A stretch of 64,000 bases of DNA from Candidatus Devosia phytovorans (GTDB lineage Bacteria > Pseudomonadota > Alphaproteobacteria > Rhizobiales > Devosiaceae), in the NCBI GenBank assembly GCA_029202405.1, contig CP119312.1, positions 4,221,001 through 4,285,000 on the forward strand, in the 5' to 3' direction. Under the pieces are notes generated by a model. The model worked only from the letters and a program-made list of their open reading frames with translations. It was not told where the DNA came from and ran no database searches. The translations under genes and the position numbers were made by a program. Positions 35,368-43,721 of this stretch are shown in pieces; the first letter of the stretch is position 1, and every line of letters starts with the position of its first letter.

Positions 35368-35613
35368 ATGAGTGACAGACGAAATTCAGAGAGAGTTCCT
35401 GTTGATATTTGGGCTACCGTTGTTTCAGACGATGGCCTCACGCGTATCAAAGTCAATGTTATCAATCAAACACGTCAGGGCATCCGAATTGCGATTGACC
35501 CAACTCAACAGCTCCCCGATCGATTTTATATCTTAATGCCTGGCAATCTTATGCACCCGGTCAACGTCATTTGGCGTGATGCGATGAGCGCGGGGATTGA
35601 ATTCACTGATTAG
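35368..35613 (+). CDS. Single-domain PilZ protein
   Basis: An 81-residue PilZ domain with the c-di-GMP binding pattern: an N-terminal Arg cluster RRNSERVPV and the turn NQTRQGIRI in place of D-x-S-x-x-G. The full length is one domain, so it likely acts as a c-di-GMP adaptor for motility or surface behaviour. The upstream region is AT-rich, and the gene is not in an operon with any motility gene here. Confidence 0.85.
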   Translation: MSDRRNSERVPVDIWATVVSDDGLTRIKVNVINQTRQGIRIAIDPTQQLPDRFYILMPGNLMHPVNVIWRDAMSAGIEFTD

Positions 35614-35906
35614 CGCACGAGTCTTAGGCTGGGATCCGATCTTGTGCCTTCTTCCTTGGCATTGATGACCTCTTCTCCCAGCACGATATTACCTGCAAGG
35701 TCGAGGACTTCAACTGCAACGACCTCCAATATTCCGCCGAACGCGATCTGTTGTTCAGCAATGCCCTTGCCAATCCTCAGACCATCGGCAGGATCCCGAA
35801 CCTCACCTAGTTTGACCACCCCGCTTTGCAATCGGAGTTGGACCTCGTGAAGTCGATGGGTTGCGAACCCTCTTACGGGTTGGCCATTTGGAATAAACGC
35901 CACCAC
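35610..35906 (-). CDS. Hypothetical protein overlapping the PilZ gene end
   Basis: A 98-residue frame with a GTG start, AGGA nine bases upstream, and mixed beta-rich composition (GGILEVVAVEVLDLAGNIVLG). It overlaps the convergent PilZ gene by 4 bp. No family recognised; the opposite-strand frame over the same bases has Ser/Pro/Thr-rich shadow composition, which favours this strand. Confidence 0.4.
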   Translation of the reverse strand: MVAFIPNGQPVRGFATHRLHEVQLRLQSGVVKLGEVRDPADGLRIGKGIAEQQIAFGGILEVVAVEVLDLAGNIVLGEEVINAKEEGTRSDPSLRLVR

Positions 35907-36029
35907 TTGTGGTATCCTGACATCTGAGAAACGCTGAAATTGAAGCGTATCAGTTGTTTAGCTTTTCAAAAAGCGGCGCTTTGGTTCCGATTGTATCTAC
36001 GGCAGTGAATTGACGATCATCCATAACAA

Positions 36030-36054
36030 AGCCCTCGGAGTACATCCGAGGGCT
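36030..36054 (-). terminator. Terminator after the glycine-rich protein gene
   Basis: Perfect 10-bp arms (AGCCCTCGGA) with a 5-base loop, followed on the minus strand by TTTGTT, 37 bp beyond the stop at 36091. Confidence 0.85.
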
Positions 36055-36090
36055 AAGCTCACCTGTGCAAGAAAAGCGTAGACTAGATGG

Positions 36091-36846
36091 TCAGTAAACG
36101 AAGAGGGTGAGCTGGCTACCAGACTGGCGAACAGCCAAGACACGATCAGCACTATAAGATGTTCGGCTAAGCGAAGCGCTCATAAGAGGGTCCGACTGAA
36201 CCGCTTGCTGAAGCGCGAGGCCGGCTCCTGAGGTCCCGAATTGCTGCTTCAACCAAGCTCGAACATCTGCGCAAACTGCTATGGGCTGAATCTTCACACC
36301 CGATGCTCTCCCCCACGAAGAACTCATCTGTGTCGAGTTGATAAGGTTGGCCACTTGATTAGCAGGCACACCGGAGCACGGCGTACCGGCAGCACTAGAG
36401 GATGCGGACAGCCCCCCACCGATAACTCGCGTGTTCCCCGGCGCTCCAGGCGCACCTGGTGCACCCGGCATGCCGAGAGTTCCGGGGCCGCCCAAGCCGA
36501 TGTCTACGTTCAGCAGGTTTGGCCTGCCTACGCCGACATTTGCTCTGACGGTTCCTCCAAGCACGCCTGCATTAACATTAACAAGACCGCCGGATGACCC
36601 ACCCGATCCCACCGTCGCATCCAGAACAGAGGCAGAGCTCCCACCAATGTTCACGTCAGCGATGCTATCTCCGCCGAGACCAACGTTTACCAGGCCGCTG
36701 TCAGATGCCGATCCTGAGCTGAGAGTGACCGCCGAATTGTCTGACGAGCCGCCGAGAACACCGCCCAACAACCCCTGCGCATTAACAGGTGCGGCTATGC
36801 CGACAAGAAGCGCCGCCGTAATGGAAACAACTGCTATGAGTTTCAA
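36091..36846 (-). CDS. Exported glycine-rich protein with a short collagen-like stretch
   Basis: A 251-residue protein with a signal peptide (MKLIAVVSITAALLVGIAAP, cleavage after VNAQ). Residues 25-120 hold irregular Gly/Val/Asn repeats such as GLVNVGLGG, GLVNVNAGVLGG and NLLNVDIGLGG, followed by a collagen-like Gly-x-Pro run (GMPGAPGAPGAPG). The C-terminal 100 residues form a compact domain with two Cys. The TTG start at 36846 has AGGAG six bases upstream. It is probably secreted or on the surface; function unknown. Low-complexity strands could build a beta-solenoid. Confidence 0.75.
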   Translation of the reverse strand: MKLIAVVSITAALLVGIAAPVNAQGLLGGVLGGSSDNSAVTLSSGSASDSGLVNVGLGGDSIADVNIGGSSASVLDATVGSGGSSGGLVNVNAGVLGGTVRANVGVGRPNLLNVDIGLGGPGTLGMPGAPGAPGAPGNTRVIGGGLSASSSAAGTPCSGVPANQVANLINSTQMSSSWGRASGVKIQPIAVCADVRAWLKQQFGTSGAGLALQQAVQSDPLMSASLSRTSYSADRVLAVRQSGSQLTLFVY

Positions 36847-37234
36847 TTCTCTCTCCTCTGCGGCCGTTCTTGGCCTCTGCCCAGAAGATGACTCAATTCA
36901 TTCTCGATGTTTATTTGATTATTCGAACATCGTGATTGCCCGACTTCTATAATACCGGTGAATTTTTGACAAAAAAATCAAATATGTCCAAAAGTTGGAC
37001 TCTAAACGTATCGCGCTAAACAACGAGAAATCAATTCTGTAGTTCTATTTTGGGTTTTATACGGAATACTACTTACATTAGAGTAGAAGTATCCCCTGCT
37101 TGGGGAGCGATTTTTTGAAACAATCTAGCATTGCCAAAGCGGTGTAGACGCTAGTCGAGTCGACTGGGGAGTCGCCGGTGTCCTGCATCCCCCCACGCCT
37201 TATGGGGGGTGTAAGAATTGTCGCTATATCGGAG

Positions 37235-37271
37235 CCGCTCGTTGCGCGACCAGAATGGGCGCATAGCGGAT
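37235..37271 (+). repeat. Dispersed intergenic repeat, partial copy I
   Basis: Only the right half is clear (GCGCGACCAGAATGGGCGCATAG). It lies in the 605-bp gap 36847-37451, which also holds an AT-rich stretch near 36950-37080, a short CCCC/GGGG hairpin followed by six T at 37092-37116, and a C-run/G-run hairpin at 37186-37211. No gene is seen in this gap. Confidence 0.5.
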
Positions 37272-37451
37272 AACTGCTCGCAAATATTTCAGGTCATATC
37301 CACCTACTTCCATAGCAGGTATGTAAAGTGGCGGCGTTTCCGACGCTCTATCGGTGCGGGGCACCTTTAGAATCCCTCAGTGCAATCAACGGGCTGGTTT
37401 TGTGGTAGGTGCGGGAGTATCAGCTTGTTTTTGTTGAGGTTTTAGGAATTT

Positions 37452-37528
37452 TGGTGATCTCGACGGGATTCGAACCCATGACCCCCGGATTAGGAATCCG
37501 GTGCTCTATCCTGCTGAGCTACGAGACC
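37452..37528 (-). tRNA. tRNA-Arg (anticodon CCT)
   Basis: 77 nt including an encoded CCA. Acceptor GGTCTCG pairs with CGAGATC; D-loop has TAGCTCAG; anticodon arm is CCGGATTCCTAATCCGG, with anticodon CCT decoding AGG; T-loop has GGTTCGAATCC. It marks the change from accessory to conserved genes, with its 3' end facing the accessory side. Confidence 0.95.
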
Positions 37529-37707
37529 ACGCGGTTTCGATAGCAAATGCGGTGGTCGAGTGGAACCCTGTTTGCGGGTGGCCGGCCGAATCCTTGCCCG
37601 CGGCAAATGTCATGCGCATTCTCACATTTCATCACGCCTGCGCGATCGTTCATCTTTTCTTGCCGCATTTGCATGCATGGTGAACGAAATCTTTCCGGGG
37701 CTCGCCT

Positions 37708-38517
37708 TTGCTCAACGCCAGTCTTGTTCGTCTTGCTACACTTGCCGCCCTTAGTGCGGTCGCGGCCAGCGCGCTGGCCTGCGAGAGCCTGCGCATGGCG
37801 CCGGGTGGCGTTGTCACCTCGGTAACCGATGGCGATACTGTGGTGCTCGACGACGGGCGAGTGGTCCGCATGATCGGCACCCAGGCGCCCAAGCTGCCGC
37901 TGGATCGGCCGGGTTTTGAGACCTGGCCTTTGGCGCCCGAGGCCAAGGTGGCGCTCGAAGAGCTGGCACTGAATAAAGAGGTGCGGCTTGGCTATGGCGG
38001 CGAAGAGGTCGATCGCTATGGCCGCGTGCTGGCGCATGTGTTTGTTGCCGGCGAGGGGGGCGAAATCTGGGCGCAGCATTCCATGGTCGCGGCAGGGCTG
38101 GCGCGGGTCTATTCCTTTCCCGACAACCGGGCCTGCCTTGATCTGCTGTTTGCAGCCGAAGGCCGGGCCCGGCTGGGCGGGCTTGGCATCTGGGCCGATC
38201 CCTATTACAGCATCCGTGCGGCGGACGCGCCCGGAGACCTGCTGTCCCGGGCCGGCCACTATGAACTTGTCGAGGGGAGGGTTCTGCTGGCCGAGCAACG
38301 CGGCGGGCGGGTCTATCTCAATTTCGGCCGGTTCTGGAAAGAAGACTTCACCGCCGTGATCGAGGCGCCGGGTTTGCGCCTGTTCAAGGCAGCGGAAATC
38401 GATCCGCTGAAGCTGGAAAATGCGCTGCTGCGTCTGCGCGGATGGGTGGACGACCGGGATGGTCCACGTATCGAAATCACCCATCCCGAGCAGATCGAGG
38501 TTCTGGCACTACAATGA
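37708..38517 (+). CDS. Exported thermonuclease-like (SNase) protein
   Basis: A 269-residue protein with a signal peptide (about 25 residues, ending ASALACE) and a staphylococcal-nuclease-like domain: VTSVTDGDTVVLDDGRVVRM, EALALNKEVRL-type strand, DRYGRVLAHVFV, and GLARVYSFPDN. The catalytic Arg/Glu positions are only partly conserved, so nuclease activity is uncertain. TTG start at 37708. It overlaps the M48 protease gene by 4 bp. Confidence 0.8.
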   Translation: MLNASLVRLATLAALSAVAASALACESLRMAPGGVVTSVTDGDTVVLDDGRVVRMIGTQAPKLPLDRPGFETWPLAPEAKVALEELALNKEVRLGYGGEEVDRYGRVLAHVFVAGEGGEIWAQHSMVAAGLARVYSFPDNRACLDLLFAAEGRARLGGLGIWADPYYSIRAADAPGDLLSRAGHYELVEGRVLLAEQRGGRVYLNFGRFWKEDFTAVIEAPGLRLFKAAEIDPLKLENALLRLRGWVDDRDGPRIEITHPEQIEVLALQ

Positions 38518-40004
38518 CGGGCATGGGGCAAAGCAAGAGACTGGGGCGCGTGCTGCGCAACGGAATGCTGGCAGTGTCGCTGCTGGCGCTGAGCGCGTGC
38601 TCGAGCCTCACCGGCTCGAACATCGCCGTCAGCCAGACCGGTGACGTACGCGCGCCGACCGTAGTGCCGGAAGGCACCGATCCCGATGACGTGGTGATCG
38701 GCCGCCGCGAGCACCCACGCATCATCGCGGCCTATGGCGGGGTTTATTCCGACCGACCGGCTGAAATCATGGTCGCGCGCATCGTCGGCAGGCTGCTGGC
38801 TGCGGCCAACCAGCCCAATGCGCAGTTCCAGGTCACCATTCTCGACACGTCCGAGGTCAATGCCTTCGCGCTACCGGGCGGCTATATCTATGTGACGCGT
38901 GGCCTTCTCGCCCTCGCCTCCGATACCAGCGAGCTCGCGGCGGTGCTGGCGCACGAAATCGCCCATGTGACCCTGCGCCATGCGCGCGCCCGCACTGACC
39001 GCACCCGGACGACGCAGATCGTTGATCGCGTCATCACGGGCGTGCTGGGCGGCGATACGTCCACCGATGCGACGGCCAATCGCACGCGCGAAAGCATGTC
39101 GGCCTTTGGCCAGAACCAGGAACTGGAAGCCGATCGCGAAGGCATCAAGTTTTCCGGCAAGGCGGGCTATGATCCGCAGGCTGCGGCGCGGTTCCTCGGC
39201 GTCATGGGGCGTTTTGCCAGTTTCTCGGCCGGTGCCAATGGCGGCAATGAGGGGTTCCTGTCTTCGCATCCTTCCACCCCCGCGCGTATCCAGAAGGCGA
39301 TGGACACGGCCAAGACCATGTTCGGCCAGGCGCAGGTCGGCGAGACCGATCGCGATGGTTATCTCGGCGCCATCGGTGGGCTGACCTTTGGCGACAGCCC
39401 CTCGCAGGGGTCAATCGTGGGCCGCCGCTTCATCCACACCGCGTCCAAATTCACCTTCAGCGTGCCGGAAGGCTATACGCTGCAGAATTCGCAAAGCGCT
39501 GTGGTCGGCGTGGCCGGCGATGGCGAGGCCGTACGCTTCGACAGCGCCGATGTGCAGGCCAATGTAAAGCTCGAGGATTATCTCAAGTCCGGCTGGATCG
39601 CCGGGCTCAAGGCCGACAGCGTCACGACACAGAGCTTCAACGGCATCGAAATGGCCTCGGGCCTGGCGCAGACGGATCAGTGGTTCTTCCGCGTTTCGGT
39701 GATGCGGCTTGACGGGCAGGTCTATCGGTTCATCTTCGCCGCCAAGAGCGACAGCGCGCGCTTTGCGCAAGGGGCAGAGGCGACGCTCAAGAGCTTCCGC
39801 CGCGCCGAGTCCGGCGACCTCAACCAGGTGCGCAAGGTGGCCATCCGCGTGGTCACGGCCAAGGCCGGCGACAGCGCAGATAGCCTCGCCCGCCAGATGG
39901 GCGGTCTCAGCCGTGGTACCGAGCTTTTCTATATCATCAACGATCTCTATCCCGGCGATGCGGTCGTCGCGGGGCAGAAATACAAGATCGTCACGCTGCA
40001 ATAG
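38514..40004 (+). CDS. M48 family zinc metalloprotease lipoprotein (BepA-like)
   Basis: A 496-residue outer-membrane-type lipoprotein: lipobox LSAC near residue 28, the zinc motif HEIAH within LAHEIAHVTLRHA, and the third ligand Glu in NQELEADREG. The C-terminal half has a beta domain and a LysM-like end (SLARQMGG, LFYIINDLYPGDAV) that could bind peptidoglycan. BepA-type proteases check outer-membrane protein assembly. Start at ATG 38514 overlaps the previous stop. Confidence 0.9.
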   Translation: MTGMGQSKRLGRVLRNGMLAVSLLALSACSSLTGSNIAVSQTGDVRAPTVVPEGTDPDDVVIGRREHPRIIAAYGGVYSDRPAEIMVARIVGRLLAAANQPNAQFQVTILDTSEVNAFALPGGYIYVTRGLLALASDTSELAAVLAHEIAHVTLRHARARTDRTRTTQIVDRVITGVLGGDTSTDATANRTRESMSAFGQNQELEADREGIKFSGKAGYDPQAAARFLGVMGRFASFSAGANGGNEGFLSSHPSTPARIQKAMDTAKTMFGQAQVGETDRDGYLGAIGGLTFGDSPSQGSIVGRRFIHTASKFTFSVPEGYTLQNSQSAVVGVAGDGEAVRFDSADVQANVKLEDYLKSGWIAGLKADSVTTQSFNGIEMASGLAQTDQWFFRVSVMRLDGQVYRFIFAAKSDSARFAQGAEATLKSFRRAESGDLNQVRKVAIRVVTAKAGDSADSLARQMGGLSRGTELFYIINDLYPGDAVVAGQKYKIVTLQ

Positions 40005-40012
40005 TCCTGAAG

Positions 40013-40035
40013 GGGCGCTTCCAGGTGAAGCGCTC
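40013..40035. terminator. Hairpin between convergent M48 and Flp genes
   Basis: Nine-pair stem GGGCGCTTC / GAAGCGCTC with one G-U pair and a 5-base loop. No long T run follows, so termination is likely but not certain. Confidence 0.5.
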
Positions 40036-40042
40036 TAATAGG

Positions 40043-40228
40043 CTAGCGGATCTTGGCTGTCTGGTTGGCCATGGTTTCGGCGCTGCCATTGTTGAACAGG
40101 CCGCGCAAGCCATCGCCCAATACCGCGACCGTACCGATGATGGTCATGCCGATCAGGGTGGCGACCAGGGCATATTCCATTGCGGTGGCGCCGGATTCAT
40201 CAGCAAAAAAGGCTTTGATCAAAGTCAA
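40043..40228 (-). CDS. Flp/Fap-type pilin (TadA-exported type IVb pilin)
   Basis: A 61-residue pilin: a short lead, then DESGATAMEYALVATLIG, where Gly-Ala and the following Glu-Tyr mark the prepilin peptidase site and the helix that builds the fibre. TTG start at 40228 after a G-run. It lies 28 bp downstream of mutT on the same strand. No other tad genes are in the window. Confidence 0.85.
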   Translation of the reverse strand: MTLIKAFFADESGATAMEYALVATLIGMTIIGTVAVLGDGLRGLFNNGSAETMANQTAKIR

Positions 40229-40256
40229 GATACGCCCCCGGCGCTTATGCCCTGAA

Positions 40257-40664
40257 CTATAACAGATCGCAGAGTGCGGCGATCAGCGGTTCGTCCGCCG
40301 GTGGCATCGGGTAATCGCGCAGGTTCTGCGGGCGCACCCATTTGAGCGCAATATGCTCCCGCGGTTCCGGCGTGCCTTGCCATTTCCGGCAGGCGTAAAG
40401 TGGCATCAATAAATGAAAACTCTCGTAAGAGTGGCTGGCGAAAGATACTGGCGCAAGGCACGCCTCCTTGGTTTCAATACCCAGCTCTTCCTGTAATTCG
40501 CGGATCAAAGCCGCCTCAGGACTTTCGCCCGGTTCGACCTTGCCGCCAGGGAATTCCCAGAGGCCAGCCATCGACTTGCCTTCTGGCCGCTGGGCGATCA
40601 GCACGCGACGGTCGGCATCGACCAGGGCCACGGCGACGACGAGGAGGAGCTTTTGGTCACTCAT
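40257..40664 (-). CDS. mutT: 8-oxo-dGTP diphosphatase (MutT, Nudix)
   Basis: A 135-residue Nudix enzyme with the Nudix box GKVEPGESPEAALIRELQEELGI (residues about 36-58). It removes oxidised dGTP to prevent mutation. ATG overlaps the GNAT stop by 4 bp; the argJ-GNAT-mutT order is common in Hyphomicrobiales. Confidence 0.92.
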   Translation of the reverse strand: MSDQKLLLVVAVALVDADRRVLIAQRPEGKSMAGLWEFPGGKVEPGESPEAALIRELQEELGIETKEACLAPVSFASHSYESFHLLMPLYACRKWQGTPEPREHIALKWVRPQNLRDYPMPPADEPLIAALCDLL

Positions 40665-41410
40665 TGTGGGCCTGCCGGAATGCGATAGTTGTAGTCATAC
40701 TGGTGGGCGTAGCCGAGACCCTCATAAAATGGGACCGCGGCAGCGTTGTCGGCCTGGACGTTAAGAGCAGCAAACATGGCACCTTCGCGTTTCGCCCAGG
40801 CGAGCCCCGAGCGCATCATCGCCGCGCCAAGCCCCTGACGGCGACGCGTGCCATCTGTCACGACATTGCCGGTGATGACGATGCCATTGGCAATTGACAT
40901 GATCGATGATGCGACAGCCAGGCCATCGCGTGCCAACACCACACCTGTTGCTTGGACCTTGAGTGCACCGAGCAGGTTCTTGAGTCCGGTCATGGTTGCG
41001 TCGTCGTAGCCCTGCAGCTTCTGCGTGGCGGCGAGAAACTTCGGATCGAGCACGGAAAGAAATTCGGCCTCTTTGTCGGCCTCATGCTCGCCAAGTTCCA
41101 TAGCCAGCAGGTGACTATCATCGATCTGGCGCCAGCCAGCCTCGTCGAGCGTGGCATTCAGTTCCGGGCTCGACAGGGGCGTAATGCGAAACACCGGCTT
41201 GATGCCGCGAATGACCATCCAGGTGCTGGCCGAAATGACCCGAATATCGGCGTCCTCAAAGTCATCCGGGTCAAAGCACTGGGTTGAATTGGCGCGCTTG
41301 GTATAGCCGCCTGCAGCGCGGCGCACCCAATTGCCGTCCCATTTGACCTCAATGCCAGGCCAAGCCTCAAGGCCTGCCCGCTCAAATGCCTCGACGTCCG
41401 GAAATGCCAT
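40661..41410 (-). CDS. GNAT family N-acetyltransferase
   Basis: A 249-residue protein with an N-terminal domain of about 110 residues and a C-terminal GNAT fold: VTDGTRRRQGLGAAMMRSGL, the acetyl-CoA loop, and NAAAVPFYEGLGYAHQYDYNYRI at the end. The substrate is unknown. ATG at 41410 lies 1 bp after the argJ stop, with GGAG upstream. Confidence 0.88.
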   Translation of the reverse strand: MAFPDVEAFERAGLEAWPGIEVKWDGNWVRRAAGGYTKRANSTQCFDPDDFEDADIRVISASTWMVIRGIKPVFRITPLSSPELNATLDEAGWRQIDDSHLLAMELGEHEADKEAEFLSVLDPKFLAATQKLQGYDDATMTGLKNLLGALKVQATGVVLARDGLAVASSIMSIANGIVITGNVVTDGTRRRQGLGAAMMRSGLAWAKREGAMFAALNVQADNAAAVPFYEGLGYAHQYDYNYRIPAGPQ

Positions 41411-41411
41411 C

Positions 41412-42644
41412 TCAGCTCCGGTAGTCGCCGTTGATGGTGATGTAGCCATGCGTCAGGTCGCAGGTATAGACCGTGGCGCGACCCTCGCCGAGCCCAAGGC
41501 TCACCGTCAGTTCCAGGTCCTCGCCCTTCATATAGGCGCTGGTGGCGGCCTCGTCATAGACGGTGGCGCGTTCGCCATCCTTGGCGACCAGCAGGTCGCC
41601 GAAGCGGATGGCCAGCTTGTCACGATCCGCCGGCTCGCCGGCCTTGCCGACGGCCATCACAACGCGACCCCAATTGGCGTCCTCGCCGGCAATGGCGGTC
41701 TTGACCAGGGGACTATCGGCGATCGACTTGGCGATGCGGAAGGCCGAGGCGTCCGAGGTCGCGCCTTCGACATGGACGGAAACCTGCTTGGTGGCGCCTT
41801 CGCCGTCGCGCACGGTCTGGATCGCCAGGTCGAACAGCACGTCGCGCAGCGCCTCGCCGAAGATTTCGGCGCGCGGGTCGTCAAGGCTGTCGATGGCATC
41901 GACCTTGGCCTTGCCCGTGGCAAAGACCAGCAGCGTGTCGGAGGTGGAGGTGTCGCTGTCGACGGTAATGGCGTTAAAGCTCGTCTGCACATGCTTGCTG
42001 AGCAGCGCCTGCAGGACCGGGGCGGCAATCGGCATGTCGGTGACGACAAAGCTCAGCATGGTGGCCATGTCGGGGGCAATCATGCCCGATCCCTTGGCGA
42101 TGCCGTTGATCTTCACCTCGACGCCGTCGAGTTCGACAATGGCCCCGTTGAGTTTGGGGAAAGTGTCGGTGGTCATGATGGCCTTGGCCGGCTCGATCCA
42201 GGGCGTCTCGCCCAGGCGCGTCGCGGCTTCGTCCAGCACGCCGGCAAATTTTTCGGCCGGCAGGGGCTCGCCGATCACGCCGGTCGAGGCGAGGAAGACT
42301 TCGCTGGTCGCACAGCCCAATGCCTTGGCGGCATATTCGGCGGTCAGTTCGACGCTCTTCTGGCCCTTGGCGCCGGTGAAGGCGTTGGCATTGCCGGAAT
42401 TGACGACAAGGCCACGCGCCTTGCCGCCGGGGAGGTTGGCCTTGCACCAGTCAACGGCCGCCGAGGAACATTTCGACTTGGTCACGACGCCGGCAGCCGT
42501 CGTGCCTTCATCGAAGGCCATCAGCAGAACGTCGGTGCGGTTCTTGTACTTGATGCCGGCTTCAGCCGTGGCGAAGCGGACGCCCTCGATGGCGGGCAGT
42601 TCGGGATAGGATTTCGGTGCGAGGGGGGAAACCGGATGGGCCAT
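41412..42644 (-). CDS. argJ: Bifunctional ornithine acetyltransferase/N-acetylglutamate synthase
   Basis: A 410-residue ArgJ, which recycles the acetyl group in arginine synthesis. The self-cleavage site that makes alpha and beta chains is KGSGMIAPDMATMLSF (nucleophile Thr of MATM). Other conserved stretches are VVNSGNANAFTG and NWGRVVMAVGKAG. Head gene of argJ-GNAT-mutT. Confidence 0.96.
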   Translation of the reverse strand: MAHPVSPLAPKSYPELPAIEGVRFATAEAGIKYKNRTDVLLMAFDEGTTAAGVVTKSKCSSAAVDWCKANLPGGKARGLVVNSGNANAFTGAKGQKSVELTAEYAAKALGCATSEVFLASTGVIGEPLPAEKFAGVLDEAATRLGETPWIEPAKAIMTTDTFPKLNGAIVELDGVEVKINGIAKGSGMIAPDMATMLSFVVTDMPIAAPVLQALLSKHVQTSFNAITVDSDTSTSDTLLVFATGKAKVDAIDSLDDPRAEIFGEALRDVLFDLAIQTVRDGEGATKQVSVHVEGATSDASAFRIAKSIADSPLVKTAIAGEDANWGRVVMAVGKAGEPADRDKLAIRFGDLLVAKDGERATVYDEAATSAYMKGEDLELTVSLGLGEGRATVYTCDLTHGYITINGDYRS

Positions 42645-42731
42645 CTGCGTGAGCCTTTGAGAGCAATGCGTTGGCTCTCGTGTGCCTCAAAGATAAGGCG
42701 AGGGCAAGACAGTGGTCGCGGGGGATGGCCA

Positions 42732-42754
42732 AAGTCGCCCCGATGGGGCGACTT
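42732..42754 (-). terminator. Terminator of the DUF2798 gene
   Basis: Perfect 10-bp arms AAGTCGCCCC / GGGGCGACTT around a 3-base loop, 8 bp past the stop at 42763. Confidence 0.75.
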
Positions 42755-42762
42755 GCGATTGA

Positions 42763-43002
42763 TCAGGCTGCCTGCACCGGCTTTTTCCCGGCAATGAACG
42801 CGCCGAAATTGCGGGTGATGAAGGGAACAACGCCGAAGACAATGGTGGTGGCCATGAAGGGCACGAGCACCAGGCTGCGCTGCCAGATGTCCCAGCCTTG
42901 GGTCAGGGGCATTAGCACATAAAGGTAGAGCGTCACGACCGGATAGACGGCGAGCGTCATCACCATGGCCATGCGGATACGGGAAGCGAGAGAGGGCTGC
43001 AT
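42763..43002 (-). CDS. DUF2798 small membrane protein
   Basis: A 79-residue protein with two membrane helices (MVMTLAVYPVVTLYLYVLMP and LVLVPFMATTIVFGVVPFI), the DUF2798 form. ATG at 43002 with GGAG six bases upstream; the longer open frame runs through the operators. Divergent from a TetR regulator that probably represses it. Confidence 0.85.
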   Translation of the reverse strand: MQPSLASRIRMAMVMTLAVYPVVTLYLYVLMPLTQGWDIWQRSLVLVPFMATTIVFGVVPFITRNFGAFIAGKKPVQAA

Positions 43003-43015
43003 GTTGCGCTCCAAT

Positions 43016-43059
43016 GAAACGGTACGTTTCGTTATATAACTGAACGATACGTTTCGTTC
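43016..43059. promoter_or_regulatory. Two TetR operator-like repeats
   Basis: GAAACGGTACGTTTCGTT (43016-43033) and GAACGATACGTTTCGTTC (43042-43059) are near-palindromic copies of the same site, 26 bp apart, with an AT-rich TATATAAC between them that could hold a -10. They fill the divergent gap between the DUF2798 and TetR genes. Confidence 0.75.
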
Positions 43060-43100
43060 AAGTGCTTTTCTTTGGTGTCGATTTCGCCCATATAGATTGC

Positions 43101-43712
43101 ATGAGCCCAAACCCCGCCGCAGACAGTGATGACCGCCGCCGTTCCATCGGCGCCCGCCGCAATCCCGAGACCGAACAGGCGATCCTCGAGGCGGCCGATG
43201 CCATCATGGTGGAGGAGGGGATATCGGGCTTTTCCATCGAGGCGGTGGCCAAGCGGGCGCGGGCGGGCAAGCCGACGATCTATAAATGGTGGCCCGATCG
43301 CGCAGCCCTGCTGCTCGATGTCTATCACCGCCGCAAGCCCGCCAATGTGCATACCGATACCGGTACGGTGGAGGGCGATCTCTTCGCCTTCTTCACCGGC
43401 GTCTTCGCCCATTGGGATGGCGGCGCGGGGGATATTTTCCGTTTCGTCATTGCCGAGGCGCAGCGCGATGCCGGGGCAGCAGAGGCGCTGAACGGCTATG
43501 CGGCCGAGCGGCGTGTGCAATCGGGGCAGATTTTCCAGCGCGGTGTCGATCGCGGGGAATTGTCAGCTGATGTCGATGTGGGACTGTGTGCGGACATGGT
43601 GGCCGGCTTTATCTGGCAGCGGCTGCTGACCGGGCGGATCGAGCGCGATCCGGCGCAGGTGCGGCAGCTGGTTCGCCAGATGGTGCGGGGGCTTTTGGCC
43701 CCCGCAGTCTAG
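43101..43712 (+). CDS. TetR-family transcriptional regulator
   Basis: A 203-residue regulator. N-terminal HTH at about 25-65 (ILEAADAIMVEEGISGFSIEAVAKRARAGK, read in two parts, then TIYKWWPDRAALL), with a C-terminal ligand domain of the TetR_C type. ATG at 43101 fits the HTH position. It likely represses itself and the divergent membrane protein. Confidence 0.9.
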   Translation: MSPNPAADSDDRRRSIGARRNPETEQAILEAADAIMVEEGISGFSIEAVAKRARAGKPTIYKWWPDRAALLLDVYHRRKPANVHTDTGTVEGDLFAFFTGVFAHWDGGAGDIFRFVIAEAQRDAGAAEALNGYAAERRVQSGQIFQRGVDRGELSADVDVGLCADMVAGFIWQRLLTGRIERDPAQVRQLVRQMVRGLLAPAV

Positions 43713-43721
43713 TTCGAAATA

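Noticed and set aside
41331..42797. 488-residue frame antisense to argJ
   Set aside because: Mirror of ArgJ codon structure; no recognisable domain.
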